A stretch of 64,000 nucleotides of DNA from Membranipora membranacea (taxonomy: Eukaryota > Bryozoa > Gymnolaemata > Cheilostomatida > Membraniporidae), in contig OU612066.1 of assembly GCA_914767715.1 (NCBI GenBank), positions 38,288,283-38,352,282 of the forward strand. Reading direction: 5' to 3'. Shown in pieces: positions 32,901 to 45,300 of this stretch. Position numbers and translations under genes: made by a program. The notes under the pieces were generated by a model. The model saw nothing but the letters and a program-made list of their open reading frames with translations, did not search any database and was not told the DNA's origin. Each line of letters starts with the position of its first letter. The first letter of the stretch is position 1.

Positions 32901-35900
32901 AAAAAGAATATATCTACGGAGGTGATGTACCTTAGGTAAGTAATTAGTTTGTGAATAATATGAAGCTAAATTGAATTGGTTATGTATTTTTTTCTTAGAC
33001 TACTGACATACAGTGGTCCTGACCCTCCCAGGTGAAGGAAAACTAGCTACATGACGGGTGTCAAGATTATTGCAATACAACAGAAGTAGGCCAAAAAGTT
33101 ATCTGGACATGGAAATCAAAATATTCAGTCAAAAACTGGAGTGCCGCAGACTGCAAGTCATGTTAGACAGAGAAGATTTATGGCATCTGTGTGTTATCTT
33201 CTGTCACAAGGTAAGAGCTGAGCAGATTGAAGTAAGAGATCACAGAGTAATAACCATATACGATTATGAGTTATAGCCATTATAGTCAGCTACCCTAAAT
33301 CAAGCCGTGGGCGAGATGGGCTAATATCAGTCAGTTAGGAGAGATGAAAAAGATGTGTTAGATTATGAGACAATGTTTGTGACCAACATGATGTAATCAG
33401 AGTGGATATTTATAATCATCGGCTGCGCAACATCAGAGCTTTCTGATGATTGTGTGTTTACTATTGTGCAATGTACTTAATGATGCGCTCAGAAAACCAG
33501 CAAATCAGACACGATCAAAACACATGTATTGTGAAAACTGACAGAGACAAAGTAAGTTCAACGTCTCCTAGTCCGTCACTAGCCACGCCTTCAGTGAAGC
33601 ATTCCTTCCCGTCTATCAGGAAGGTCACTGAAAGTGGGGTCCGAATCTCAAAGTCTAAAGTTTTACGCCTTAATATGGTCTTTTTCCAACATTTCATTCA
33701 CCATTACATTTTCTCTTCGAAATATCTTCTGGCGAAGATAAATGAACCTTGTACACAAGAAAAAGTTCATTTCCTCCCTCACTCTTTCTGTTCAAAACAA
33801 TGTATAGTTGGACGGTTTCCAACCAGACTGAAGTATTTAGGATTACATATAGTTATGTGCTTTCTGAAGAGTGAATGGGTGGCAGCCTGTTGATATCAGG
33901 TTCAAGGTTCACTCGGAAATCAGCCAAGGAGATGTAACCTTGTTCACATCTGGAACCATACACGGCTCTAAATAACTATAACTATATGTAACACACAAAC
34001 GCCACAGTAATACATTATGTGTCTTTCGGCCAAGAGGCAGACTTTTCGCAATGTAAACATGTTTTAAAATTAGGACTCATTTTTATTACAATGAGGGCAG
34101 CTGACTCAGTCAATCCTAACACTTACTAGTAAGACTCATGTTTAGAAAAGGAAAAAATTTGTGATCAACTTGGGAAAATTTCTCAACATCTTCTAGATAA
34201 TCACGTCATTCATAAAATATGTGTCTCACTACTGAATCTATAGTATGACTAACACATTATCTATTGGTCCAAGTAATGACATAGTATTGTGGAGCGATAC
34301 ATCCTGAGGTATTGGCTAACTTTTGTGGACCTTCCTTCTAGGTAGTGTGGAATTCATTTTGCAAGGAAGATAACTGGGTGTCAAAACACCAAAGTTTCCT
34401 CAACTAACTGGGCGTATTATATTATGAAATGATTCTGAGGATAGTATAGGTCTGTGCTCTTGTGGATGATAGAGTAAGGAAGCACTTTTGTCAAGCCTCC
34501 TTTTCATTTCACAAGGTCTTGCAAAAAAAAAACTGTGGAAATATGTGGAACAATAAAAATCTTGAAAATCTCTCATCTTATTTATATAGGGATATATTTT
34601 GAGTTGGATTGACATACCTAGAATCAATCCGATCTGGCAGTTTTTGTCTTCGTGGGCGCAGGACATCAGAGCTCCAACTGTATCGTTTATCACAGCAGTA
34701 CATCGGATTTTGAGATTCTGGTGAAGAACAGAAAATTGTGATAATAAACGCATATAGCCACTTACTGGTGTGTAATGTCAAGGTCCGGTATCTCAGAGCT
34801 CAGTAATACTGCACAGGGACCATGTGCTGCAGGTAGAACACCACCCAGCATTTCACCTACTACCCGTCCATCCCGGGCTATGAGAATAACAACCCACAAT
34901 ATATCACCTGATGAATTAAAAGAATCTTCCTTGTTTTATTTTTCATTTATTCACACATAGAGATTATTAGCAAAAAACGGAACACACTGGGCAAATATCC
35001 TAACCTTCATTTAGTATCAACTTGAATGTTCATAAAACTTTGATTTCATCATCCTATCCAATTTGTTATTGGGGCAACACGCTACTGTAAAAACCACCAC
35101 TTGGTGAAAAAGGAGCTACTTTCATAGAGCTGAACTGATAGACATAGACATAACACAACAAGGAGGGGTTGACTGTACTGTACATGTTAAGGTCAATGAA
35201 CGATCAGCCATCTGAATCTCTGTTACCACATTCCGAATATGTCTTGTTGGCAAGCTCGCTGGTGGTTTTGGAAATTATCTAGAGTTATAGTTACACAAAA
35301 TCAAGAGTTCAAATAACAAATATTGCACTTCAAATGTGTTTTTTTATGCAAAATGATATCGAGATCACTGAACACAATGGTGTACTCATCATCTTCTTTT
35401 CCTCATGCAACCGCAAAAAAAAAGTTGATCAGATAACACCCACAGCTCATAAGCTTAGAGTACAAATAAACCCTGGAACAAACGAGATAATGAGCATAAA
35501 GAGTTAAACACTGTCAGGATGCTGAATGAGAAAAAGGAACCTGGTCATTGTCTTGATGAACTCAACCTCACTGATGTGAAGAGTTTCAGGACATCATTTT
35601 TAGCTGGGTCACTTGTGAGACCCTGTACAATCATGAACTACAGCCGCCCTTTTCGAGAGCCATGCATTCAATTAATTGCGATAGCCTTTGGTAAGCTGAA
35701 TGCTATTCTTATTGATACACTGAGGGCTTACTGGTGTGGAGGATTGCCAACACTAGTTAATGTCAAAGCCCGACATATACAGGATTAAGTCAGCACTTTT
35801 AGCACCTAGTGATAATGTAAGGCTCTAACTTACTCTTCTAGCGGCAGCTTCATGTAATAACCTGACGATATCCTCTCCTTCTACTCCCTCACATTTAAAT

Positions 35901-38900
35901 CCTTTAGTCCATGTGACGAGACGAGCTTTATCTAACCCCTCCTGTTTACAGGGGAATGAGAATGTGAAACCCAGGGGTAGCTCTACGCTCCTGTCCATAT
36001 TCTGAGCTGTGACGAAGCTCTCGATACACGAGGCAATGTGATCAAACAGCTAAAAAGAAAGCATGTTTTTTACACTTTTTCAGGAATTTGCTTATTCATG
36101 GTTTAAAATTTCAAATTGCCGATGGTGAGGATGTTGTATTTAGAACTGTCACTGATTATGATCAAGTGAAAATGTTTTTGACATCAAAATAAATGAAAAA
36201 AAATCAAAACATCAAGTTCCTTGTATGTTCTGTTTTGTATCTGTCTCATAAATTTTGAATAAAATTTTGAATGAACACCAAATTTATGTCATATCAGGCA
36301 CTTAATTTGATGTTTAGTTGAACAAATAATTAAAATCGGCTGGCCTCATCACACGCCACATCCCGAAACTTGGGCAGCCAGTTATTTGTTGCGGCAATGC
36401 TGCACCAGGTTGCTCTCTGTTTATAGGCCAGTCCTAGCTCACCTGTGGGCCACTCAAACCCCAGTAGTCAATGGACTTCTGTCTTATGTGTTGATTAGTT
36501 GTTTTAAATTTCGTTATTTTGCCCCAATATACTCTGAGCCCTCCAGACTCCTGCCCCCTCTAACCCCAATAGTGAGATGTAGTAATTTATGTGGATAAAG
36601 TGAAGCAGTAGAGGTGAATAACTTATAAGTCAGATTTCAATGCTGGATTGTATTTATCATGTCCCCTGCACTAAGAGCTGCCCACTTCTCTGGTCAAAAT
36701 TAATCTTCTTAATAATTAAATCTCCTGGACATGTGAGGAACAAAATATTGCATCAAGAGTATAGGGACCTTGCGAATTCCCTTCACCAGAACGCCTAGTT
36801 GAGAATGACTAAGCTTGTTAGTAAGGAAAGTGAGATTTGTATCTCCTTTCGCACACTAAATGTAACATGAAGGTCCCCCACATCCCTCCACTGCAAATAT
36901 TTTGTGTGATCTCAAAAATCCACTAATCCGAGTCAGAGTGATGACCTTGACATACCTGGTTACCATGGCCGACCATAATGCTCTCAGGAATCATATAGAT
37001 TGTATTCTCCATCTCTACCTCGCCTTGTTGGTTTAACCTTATACGTAATACTCTGAAATTAGTCCCTCCGAGATCTAACGCCAGGAAGTTACCGCATTCT
37101 ACAAACAAGACAATCAGAAAACTCACCAGAAATTGTCAGCTTAGAGTTTAGTTTTAGGTACCACTTGAGAACAATATTTATACTGGTGCATGCGCTCAAC
37201 TCATACCTGACAAGTCTCCCTTTTTGGTAGGAAGGCTCCCAGTTTTTAGGGGTGTTTTCAATCCCTTCCCTATCTCCCATTTTCCTCCCTTTTTTCAGCT
37301 TCCTTCCCCAAGAAAATCTGTTTGCAAGGGAATCTATGTTTCCCTACCTACCTCCACAGTACATATACTACCTATGAATTTGCTTATTACCATTGCCGCT
37401 TGTATGCAGCTATTCATTATCTCTCAATATCAATTGGAAAATCAGGAAGAATTATGCATTTCATAATGTGAATGCACAAGTTTTGGCTTAGAAACATGAT
37501 AAACGAGGGCCAAATTGCACCCGGACTGCGGGACACAGAGTGGTTTTCCAGGTCGGGAGTTTGTCTGCAGAAACCTCCTGATTTCTGGGTCTGCTAACTT
37601 GTCATGTATGGCTCAACTCGCCTGAAGTATCTGTTCACGTCTTCAAGTTACAACTTTAGAGTACATCTGCACAAATATCTGAAGCTGACCAGTTTTGTTT
37701 AAAGCGCAAAACATTGCTCATAGATGGTGTTATTATGTAATGTGAGAACATCCATAAGTGTCTGATGCAATATGGCCGTAAAACAACTCAGCCCATGCAA
37801 TGGTAAACACTGGACATAGTCCCATATATTCATTACTTTTTGAATAACAGAAGCGGTAGTTGGCTTGTTGATTTTAGAAACGGTGGGATTGATGGAGTTG
37901 ATTTTCTGCTGCAGCTGCTGAAATCGTGCCAATATCCTTTTCTCGAAGCCCATTCAGTGTAATACAATTGGCCACTGATTATAGTATTTCAGTCAGAAAT
38001 CAATGAGCATGATTTGCGATTATTATTCTATGAAGCTGTAGAGGTACTAGCAATGTGTACTAGCATAAAAAAGCATCACTCATTGGACACAGTCAAGCCT
38101 CCTGTGACCAAGGAGCCTCTAACTCCTTGCTGAGACTGACCTCATAAAAAAGTCCTTTGGTCTTTAGGTATGTCTTGTGCTTTGCGGAGGAACAATATTT
38201 AAAAATTTATGTCACAAGCCTTAGTTACATTTTTTTGGGCGAAACTTTGAGTATCAAACTTTTAAGTGAACATTAAAATACAGAGGTATTGAAACCCATA
38301 AAGACATCAATGGAAATAAATGGGCAGTTTTCTTATAATCTCAGATGAAATGATACTTAGCGCCAGTTACCAACCGCGCAGCATTTTTATTACCAGAAGC
38401 GACGAGATACTCACAGGGCAGAGATACTCACAGGGCAGAGATACTCACAGGGCAGAGATACTCACAGGGCAGAGATACTCACAGGGCAGAGATACTCACA
38501 GGGCAGAGATACTCACAGGGCAGAGAAAGTTGCCCTTAGGGTATTTGTAGGACGATGACGGACAGGTCTCCAATCTGATGGAGAGATCATTGAGGCCCAA
38601 GAGATGTTAAATATGTAATGACTTCTGGAGTGAAAGTATCAAAGACACACCCAATATTTTGACCGCAACTTTGTGTCCAACACCTGCTATCACTTATAAT
38701 GTATTTCATTGACCAAGAACTTGTATAAGAGTCATTCAAAGGCTATTTATTGGGTGTCAAATATTTCCACTTGTCACCTTTCATGCTTGAGAGAACCTCT
38801 CTACACAACACAGGGTCATTCTCTCCCTACAGCAGCGCTTTACAGCACCATGACCACTTTAGAGTAGTTGCACATGTATTTCACAGTGAATGTTTTGTTT

Positions 38901-40766
38901 TCACAATGAGACCAAGCCTTGGCAAGCCTTGGATTATAGTCACTGAACAAAAAGATTGATACTGACCGACATGATGCAATTACATAACCCATAATGCTGC
39001 CAGTTATTTACTAGAATAATATTTGAGTACTTATTGTTTGTGAAAGGGATAGAATTCATAAATGTAATTTTGCCCTTTGTAAATATCCGAACATATTACA
39101 TCACCGTTGGCAGCAAACAAGTGCCAATACTTGTCAATGGTGTGCGAATTTCGCTTACTATTCCAGCTAGTTGCACAATCCATCTGCTCTGTAACTGTTT
39201 CATCAGGGAGTTTGGGACAAACCTACTGGTTTTATATGCAATCGTTTGCCTATTAATAATCTATGGCTATTTGCAAAGTAATGATTGCAAATTTTTCAAA
39301 TGCTTATTTCCCACGCCTTGTGAGCATGCCTATGCTCAATGGCCAACAGAGATCACCACCAGTATCTTATACCACAAAATGATGGTCTTGGTGGTGTGCA
39401 ATTTAATTCAAATTTTGCTTAGTCAGATTCCACTTGCATATATCTTTTAGGAATTTCATAATAATCACACCGTTCGAAAGAATGATGGTGATATAGCTGA
39501 TATCCTTGAAACTCCCGAAACTACTGGAGCATATAATTTGTGTCATTGCCAAGATTTACTAATTTATAACTAAGTCATAACCTCCCTATATACTTTCTCA
39601 TTGTAGCCTATTCCATGCAGACCTCACATATTTAACGTCTTATATAGTAACATCATCTTATGAATCAAATTAACACACCTTATAATGAGAGACAGGTCAG
39701 AATTTGTAATACCACTCAAGTCTATTTTTAATTCCACTGATCTGACGCTGAATTACTGATAAGTTAGCCTCACTTGGCTCATCCCCAACTTATCACGATC
39801 TTACAGCACTTCTCATCAGACTGCTGTGTCACGCCATGTATGACACTCATAACATCATAAGAGAGTCTGGACATGCCCTACGGCTATATCTTTATTCACA
39901 GTTTACTTGAAAATACTGTTTAATTTCATCATTTTGTTTTTTCCCTCGATAGTAATTTATATCAACTGCTGAATAATTTGGATGACTGAGCCAACCTTCG
40001 CCTGGGCTTTCTGCTTACATTTTGTGAAAAAGAACACCTTCCTTTAAATAACCAACGTTGGAATCTAACACTAAGATTCTGGTTGACAGATTATTCATGA
40101 AGCGTTTACTGAGCTAGAAGTGCCAGTCGGTATCATTTCACTAGGCCGAGTCTGCGCATAGCGTTCCAAATTAAGAGTTATTTCTGAGTGTCCCCGATAA
40201 CATGAATTTGGATTAGGTGTAGCTATAAGCTCATTATTACCTGTCCCGTCTGGTACAGATCGGACATATGTGATATACATCTTCAGATCTGCAGCCATGT
40301 TATTATCAGTGCTCAAACCGTTCACCATGTCTTCATTCATTCGTCTCATCAGCTCTTCATACGCCCCATGCTCTAACCTCAGGGGCCTCAGAATCTCCTC
40401 AATCTGCGGGCAAAGAGAATGAATAAAGCATGTCAATACAGGATAAGTAACAAAGTTGTGTGGCTTGTGTATGCTGCTACTTGATTGTTCCTCACATGTC
40501 TTTTGCCTTACATTACCTTCTGACTATTAACAGGGACAAAATCATAGAGACCATACATTGGTACAGGCCCAAAGAAATTATGTCACTCCATTCACACCCT
40601 AATTATGTTATGAACAACACAAAATCACCTGAAATGAACCAACAAGTATAGATAGTGGGCAAGTATTTAGGAACATTTTTTTAGACTAGTAACTATTTTA
40701 CATGAGAATGTGAGTACTATGACAATACACATATGTTTTTACCTGTTCAGGGTTTTTGGGAAGCAT
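26917..40766 (-). CDS. HK: Hexokinase, single-domain, 11 exons, 462 aa
   Basis: Phosphorylates glucose with ATP in the first step of glycolysis, in the cytosol. Exons in transcript order: 40766-40743, 40403-40241, 37098-36956, 36049-35834, 34717-34618, 32896-32817, 31538-31414, 29184-29029, 27870-27722, 27406-27273, 27015-26917. Joined length 1389 nt with a terminal TGA and all phases consistent. Signatures in order: [20 protein letters not shown] (phosphate loop), [18 protein letters not shown], the catalytic Asp in [59 protein letters not shown] and [11 protein letters not shown]. The length matches glucokinase or one half of vertebrate HK1. The short first exon (MLPKNPEQ) lacks the porin-binding hydrophobic start of HK1, so mitochondrial docking is not predicted. 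After WGAFG the usual acidic residue is replaced by HRKNG. Confidence 0.95.
28825..28860. repeat. 13-bp-arm hairpin in hexokinase intron 8
   Basis: TTAGAGGCGGAGA at 28825-28837 pairs exactly with 28848-28860 around a 10-nt loop. Its G+C-rich stem stands out in an AT-rich intron. No flanking duplication was found. Confidence 0.75.
29485..29619. mobile_element. Perfect 117-bp palindrome with 9-bp target duplication
   Basis: Arms 29494-29548 and 29556-29610 are identical inverted copies over all 55 bases, with a 7-nt loop. The element starts TAGTCTAAG and ends CTTAGACTA. ATACATTCC stands immediately outside on both sides (29485-29493 and 29611-29619), the mark of an insertion with a 9-bp target-site duplication. 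It lies in hexokinase intron 7, so the pre-mRNA would carry a 55-bp perfect stem. Confidence 0.9.
32050..32420 (+). repeat. 72-bp tandem repeat, about 5 copies, in a hexokinase intron
   Basis: The first units start at 32051, 32123 and 32195, each with CCCGAGCTCAGAGTAC, GTGACAGGGTGACAGGG and CATCCCGCAGAGAACC. Later copies diverge, and the last full one has lost one of the two GACAGGGT words. Since 72 is a multiple of three, a plus-strand frame stays open through 24-residue repeats. The location in the intron between exons 32817 and 31538 argues against a gene. Confidence 0.9.
38404..38524 (+). repeat. 17-bp minisatellite, 7 copies
   Basis: Seven head-to-tail copies of GAGATACTCACAGGGCA lie in the large hexokinase intron between exons 40241 and 37098. 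The copies are identical, so the array is recent or is kept homogeneous. Confidence 0.9.
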
Positions 40767-42333
40767 GATGAGAGCCCTGCTGTGCTAAGATAGAACCTTC
40801 ACAAGAATGATTGTGTCAGTAAAAGCAGGGCAAACCTCAGTAGTAGAGTGTGTACCGGTTGTAGCCAAAAAATTATCAGAGAAGTTAGCTGCACAAGATA
40901 GCACAAGATTGACACATGTAATATTTGTGGGTGTTTGGGACCATCACCAGATCCCCATATATCTGTTATTGGATAATGATCTCAAGCTAGTCCTATTTAA
41001 TAACCTGTCCAATCAAATGCTAGGAACACAAAGTTCCTTATAAATCATTAATTTTTCCTGGTAAAAGCGTCACACAAGCTACAACATGAGAAGAAAACTG
41101 CTAGATGGCCTAGGGTATAGCCAGGTCCCAAACTCCCAGGTATAGCCTGTTGGGACTTCAGGGAGTGTGACTTTAGATCAGGAAGTATGGGATATTCATG
41201 AATTCCTCCAACTTTGTTGCATGCCAGTGTAGTTATGCAGGCATCAAAGTTAAGGTAGCTATATCTGGTTAATGATGCATAATCCACAATGAGACTCCTG
41301 TTTTCGAGGTGGCCGCAATGAGTTAAGAGATTCCACAGATCCTTTTGCCGCGCTTTCAGCAAGAGCCCTTAAACCCTATAGGTTCTTATACCTTTCTTTT
41401 CGGAGAGAACACATATATTTTAGAGAAGTAAAAGATTTGCTGTAGGAAAAGTCCACCATTTTTATAAAACTCACGGCTAGCTAGCATTTCCCCATATTTC
41501 ACCAACAAACTAGCTTAACCCAATCTCTAGACAATAGTCATGTCTCTAGGGTGAGGGAATTCCATGCACGTGCTCACTTGAAACGCTGATCATTGAGTTG
41601 TGATCAACGATGGGGGGAGTCTAGGGAGTATTTTGGGGTCACTCCGATTAGCTCAAATTCAGGAATGATATATCAGAATTGAATAAAGGCTGAACAAAGT
41701 AAGACATGTCTATGTAACCAAGGATGTTGTATTTAAAAAAAGAATATAGCGTTGTTGAACAGCTTGATCTTAAAAGCATTTATCTAGGTGTAATGCTGAG
41801 AGTATTTACAGTCAGTTATCAGTTATATAATGCGGCAAAAAATTCACAATGGCTAGGCATTATTAGTGACAAGATGAAGAAAAAAATACAGAATCAAATT
41901 CTTATCTAAATGGTACGGTTTGGAATTCTAGGAAGTTATGGTCGATAGTGGCACTAGATCATGAATTCAATCTTGGTTGAGGGTATGAAGCCGATATTTC
42001 TATCACTCTCTGAAACACACTATAATGTTAGAACTAATACACAAGTTGAAACCGGCCTCCATTATAGATCCAAATATGAATGCATGTGAGTAAGATGCAA
42101 TGTTTCACTACCAAATAAAAAAAGGAGATGAATTGAGTCACTGATCATAAAAGCCTGTCTTGACAAGCTTTTCAATACAGACTAAAATCATAATGCCAGC
42201 CAAATCCGTCAAAGTGAAAAAAAAATCTGACATTGTAAAACTTCCAAATAGTTGTGAATAGCTACCAGCTACCACCCTCCTTCTACCAGCAACAGCAATG
42301 TTGAGCATTCTCATATTCCACCTCTAGCTTCCT
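40767..42333. other. Region between the hexokinase start and the MAEA stop
   Basis: 1.6 kb that should hold the hexokinase 5' UTR and promoter and the MAEA 3' UTR (both genes are on the minus strand). I see no additional exon, RNA gene or repeat that I can support. Confidence 0.5.
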
Positions 42334-45300
42334 CTACATAATGAAAACTTTCTCTGCTTCCTCCACATTGTATACATTCTTAGTTCTAGGACATGTTATC
42401 TTGCCATCATTAATAATCGCCATGTCCTCTAAAGCCTACAATATTTTTACAGAACTGAGTTCTTGTTTTGAAGTTGTTTCCTTAACATCAGTGAGAGGGC
42501 AACTCCTGTATGGATGACTAAGATATCATAAGTTATCAAGGATTCACTCTCACGATTCATAACATATATTGAACTTTATCTTTAAACTACAATTGTGAAT
42601 GCAGTTTGATATCCAATTATTCCATCAATTTGTCGCAAACGGCAAAATATGAAAACTTGAAACCAAATTAACTTCTATTTAATCTATGTAAATATTCATA
42701 TACTCACTCTTAGTCCATAAACGTGTCCATTTGGAAGAACCATAGGGGGATTGTGTTCATTAAGCACCTCGCCTGTGATAGCACATACAAGCTTAGACCT
42801 AGAGCAATGAGATGTTGGTAAAGTCTTCGCTAACTCATTCAGATTTTTAGCACATACAGGGCAGTTCGTGTTTTGTTTCCCATCTTTGTAACAATGTCTG
42901 CATATTCAGAGTCAAGGAAAGGCAACTGTCTTAGTGCACTCATTCATCTTTTGATCTCAAACTTCGTATTTAAGGCACAACATACAACATTTGAGTTTGT
43001 ATACATAGGAAACCTTTGTCTCATAACAGTACCATGATATTTAACCAATACATAAAACATTGCCTCAGCACTGATAAAGTAGGGCCTAGAGCGCTGGTGG
43101 CAGCTAGTGAAGTATAGCTTAGCAGTGGTAAGGATACGGTGTTTTGAGAGCAGAGAGACCACACTGTAGAGATACTAGGAAGACAGAGTTACCGCTCACT
43201 TGATGTAGGTTAAAGTTTTCACTACGAAACTCCTCCACTAAGTCTGCCCATCGCTCATCAGAAAATAACTCCTACAAGACACGGCGATGTATTTTTATAT
43301 GAACTATGAAGTATAACCTACTCATACAAGTACTACAGCATTAAAAGACAACCTTGGCCATCTAGTTCAGACGCTGTTAAGATAATGAGATTGAAAAGGA
43401 TGAATGACCAATCAGGCAAAGTTTTCCAATAAATGCAATCTGCAGCACAGCTGTGAGGCGCTGAATGTCTGTCTGTCTTGGTTAGCTGAGCTTAAAATGT
43501 AAATAACAAGATGTCAGTTAATAAATCTGTAAAAACAAATCACACCAGGCGTTGTGATGAAAATCTTTATCCACTTTATCGGTCAAACAGTTAGCAGAGC
43601 TAAACAAGACATTATGCATGCAGTCCAATCTTGTAGCAGCGGAAGGCTATTGTACATTTTTTTCTTAGCTCACCATATACGGCGATACTTTGGTGTCCTC
43701 TGTGAAGGCCAGTAAGCCCATAAGCTGTTGGACTTTGGGCATATGTTCATGATCTACAACGCTGAAGTACTTGCGGGCGTGTTTCACCGCGTCCATCCTT
43801 TTACTGGCTCTGACCAACTCTACAAATTCCTGTTGTCTCAGGCTGAGTTCCAGTGTACTAATATCAGAAGAAAATTTTTTTTTTATTCTGGACACAAACA
43901 AGACGAAATTCCCCAGCAAATTGTGATAGTTTATATTACTGTGATGTACAGTGTACCATTTATATGGATAAAGTCAACGGGAGTTCAAAATCTTTATGTA
44001 TCAGATCTCAAAATCATAGGACAGAATACTCGTATTGATTGTGGAGCCAATGATACAGCATGACCAGATCATAACTATGACAAGTCTATGTTCAGTGATC
44101 AAACTTGGAAAGCTTACGTCAGTGACTTTGGAAAATCTTTGCAGCAATTAGGATAGTAAATGGTCTTTCCAAATGGCTACTTTAGATTAACAGATGACAA
44201 TAAATCTGATCGGCAGTAAATAAGGAAGTGGTCTCTTCCGCCTGACTGTTGCTGACCCTGACTGATGCTGACCCTGACTGTTGTTGACCCTGACTGCTGC
44301 TGACAGGAATGAAAATGGTCTGTGAAAATGAAAGTTGACACTGACAAAAATAGAGCCAAGTATTTGTAGAACAAAACATCACGGACAGTGTGCAGTGAGT
44401 TACAAACCTTTGGGATTTGCGTAGTTTGGATTTATTCTCGTGGCACCAGGCTAAACAAGGAGCAATCTGATGATTGAGCAGAGCGTCCTCTATAGCCTTA
44501 GAGTTCAGAAATATATCAACGTTTGTCAGATCCTGCAATCAAATTGGTTGAATGAAAGCATTATAATTAAAATAACTCAACTCCTCAGACTAGGTGGGAG
44601 GTGAGAAGTTTTATAATTGTGTAATTTGTTATGGAATGTGAGCACTAGTCTCACATTCCAGTAATGCATGTGATCCGCTTACAAGGGTAAACACAACATT
44701 GAGAAATAGATGAGAAAGACTCAAAGTTATTTGAAACATGGCTGATCATGTCTCAGGTTTAATTCAAGCAAGCAGCACAAATTTGCAGAAACCCTTATAG
44801 TTCACAGCGATTAAAACTTCATCTAAAAATAATATGATATCAGCAAAAGTAAAGTGGAATAAGTTGCTGGGAAGGAATACTTATTTTTGTGATATCATAC
44901 AAGCAGTACAGCTGGTCTCTTAAGTATAATGTGGCTGATAATGCTTAGAAAGTTGGACAATTATTCGCGGATATATTTGGCATTGAAGACTGAGGTATAT
45001 AGTTTTGACAATATTTCATGTTGCGGTACCTTGATATTAGAATGTGTAGATAATTTGAGCGCTGTATCGTAATAACCAAGCCTAAGACAGTATTCTACTA
45101 GCATCCTATCTAGTCTCTTCTTCTTCCAAAGCTGCTGCTCGTCGTCCGTTAATCCATCATACTCCTGTAGGTGGGATAATCTTCTCTTACATACTATAGC
45201 TGCCTCCCTCTCTTCTTCCATGCTCTCTGCTGCCTGTAACCAAACAGTCCCCTGAGAGGTCAACATCTGGGACTCTCTACAGCCTTGTCAGCCTGAGCAT

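Noticed and set aside
33450-33893. 147-codon plus-strand open frame
   Set aside because: Lies in the hexokinase intron between exons 34618 and 32896; no domain, and composition looks like translated intron.
39206-39220. CAGGGAGTTTGGGAC, shared with 21050-21064 and partly inverted near 41130
   Set aside because: The similarity does not extend beyond about 15 bases at any pair of sites, so I could not support a repeat family.
39034-39450. 138-codon plus-strand open frame
   Set aside because: Hydrophobic, low-information frame within the large hexokinase intron; no splice context and no family recognised.
43194-43199. GTGAGC as a splice donor in the MAEA exon
   Set aside because: The frame continues through it and matches the family ([23 protein letters not shown]), and the true donor at 43137 gives the correct phase.
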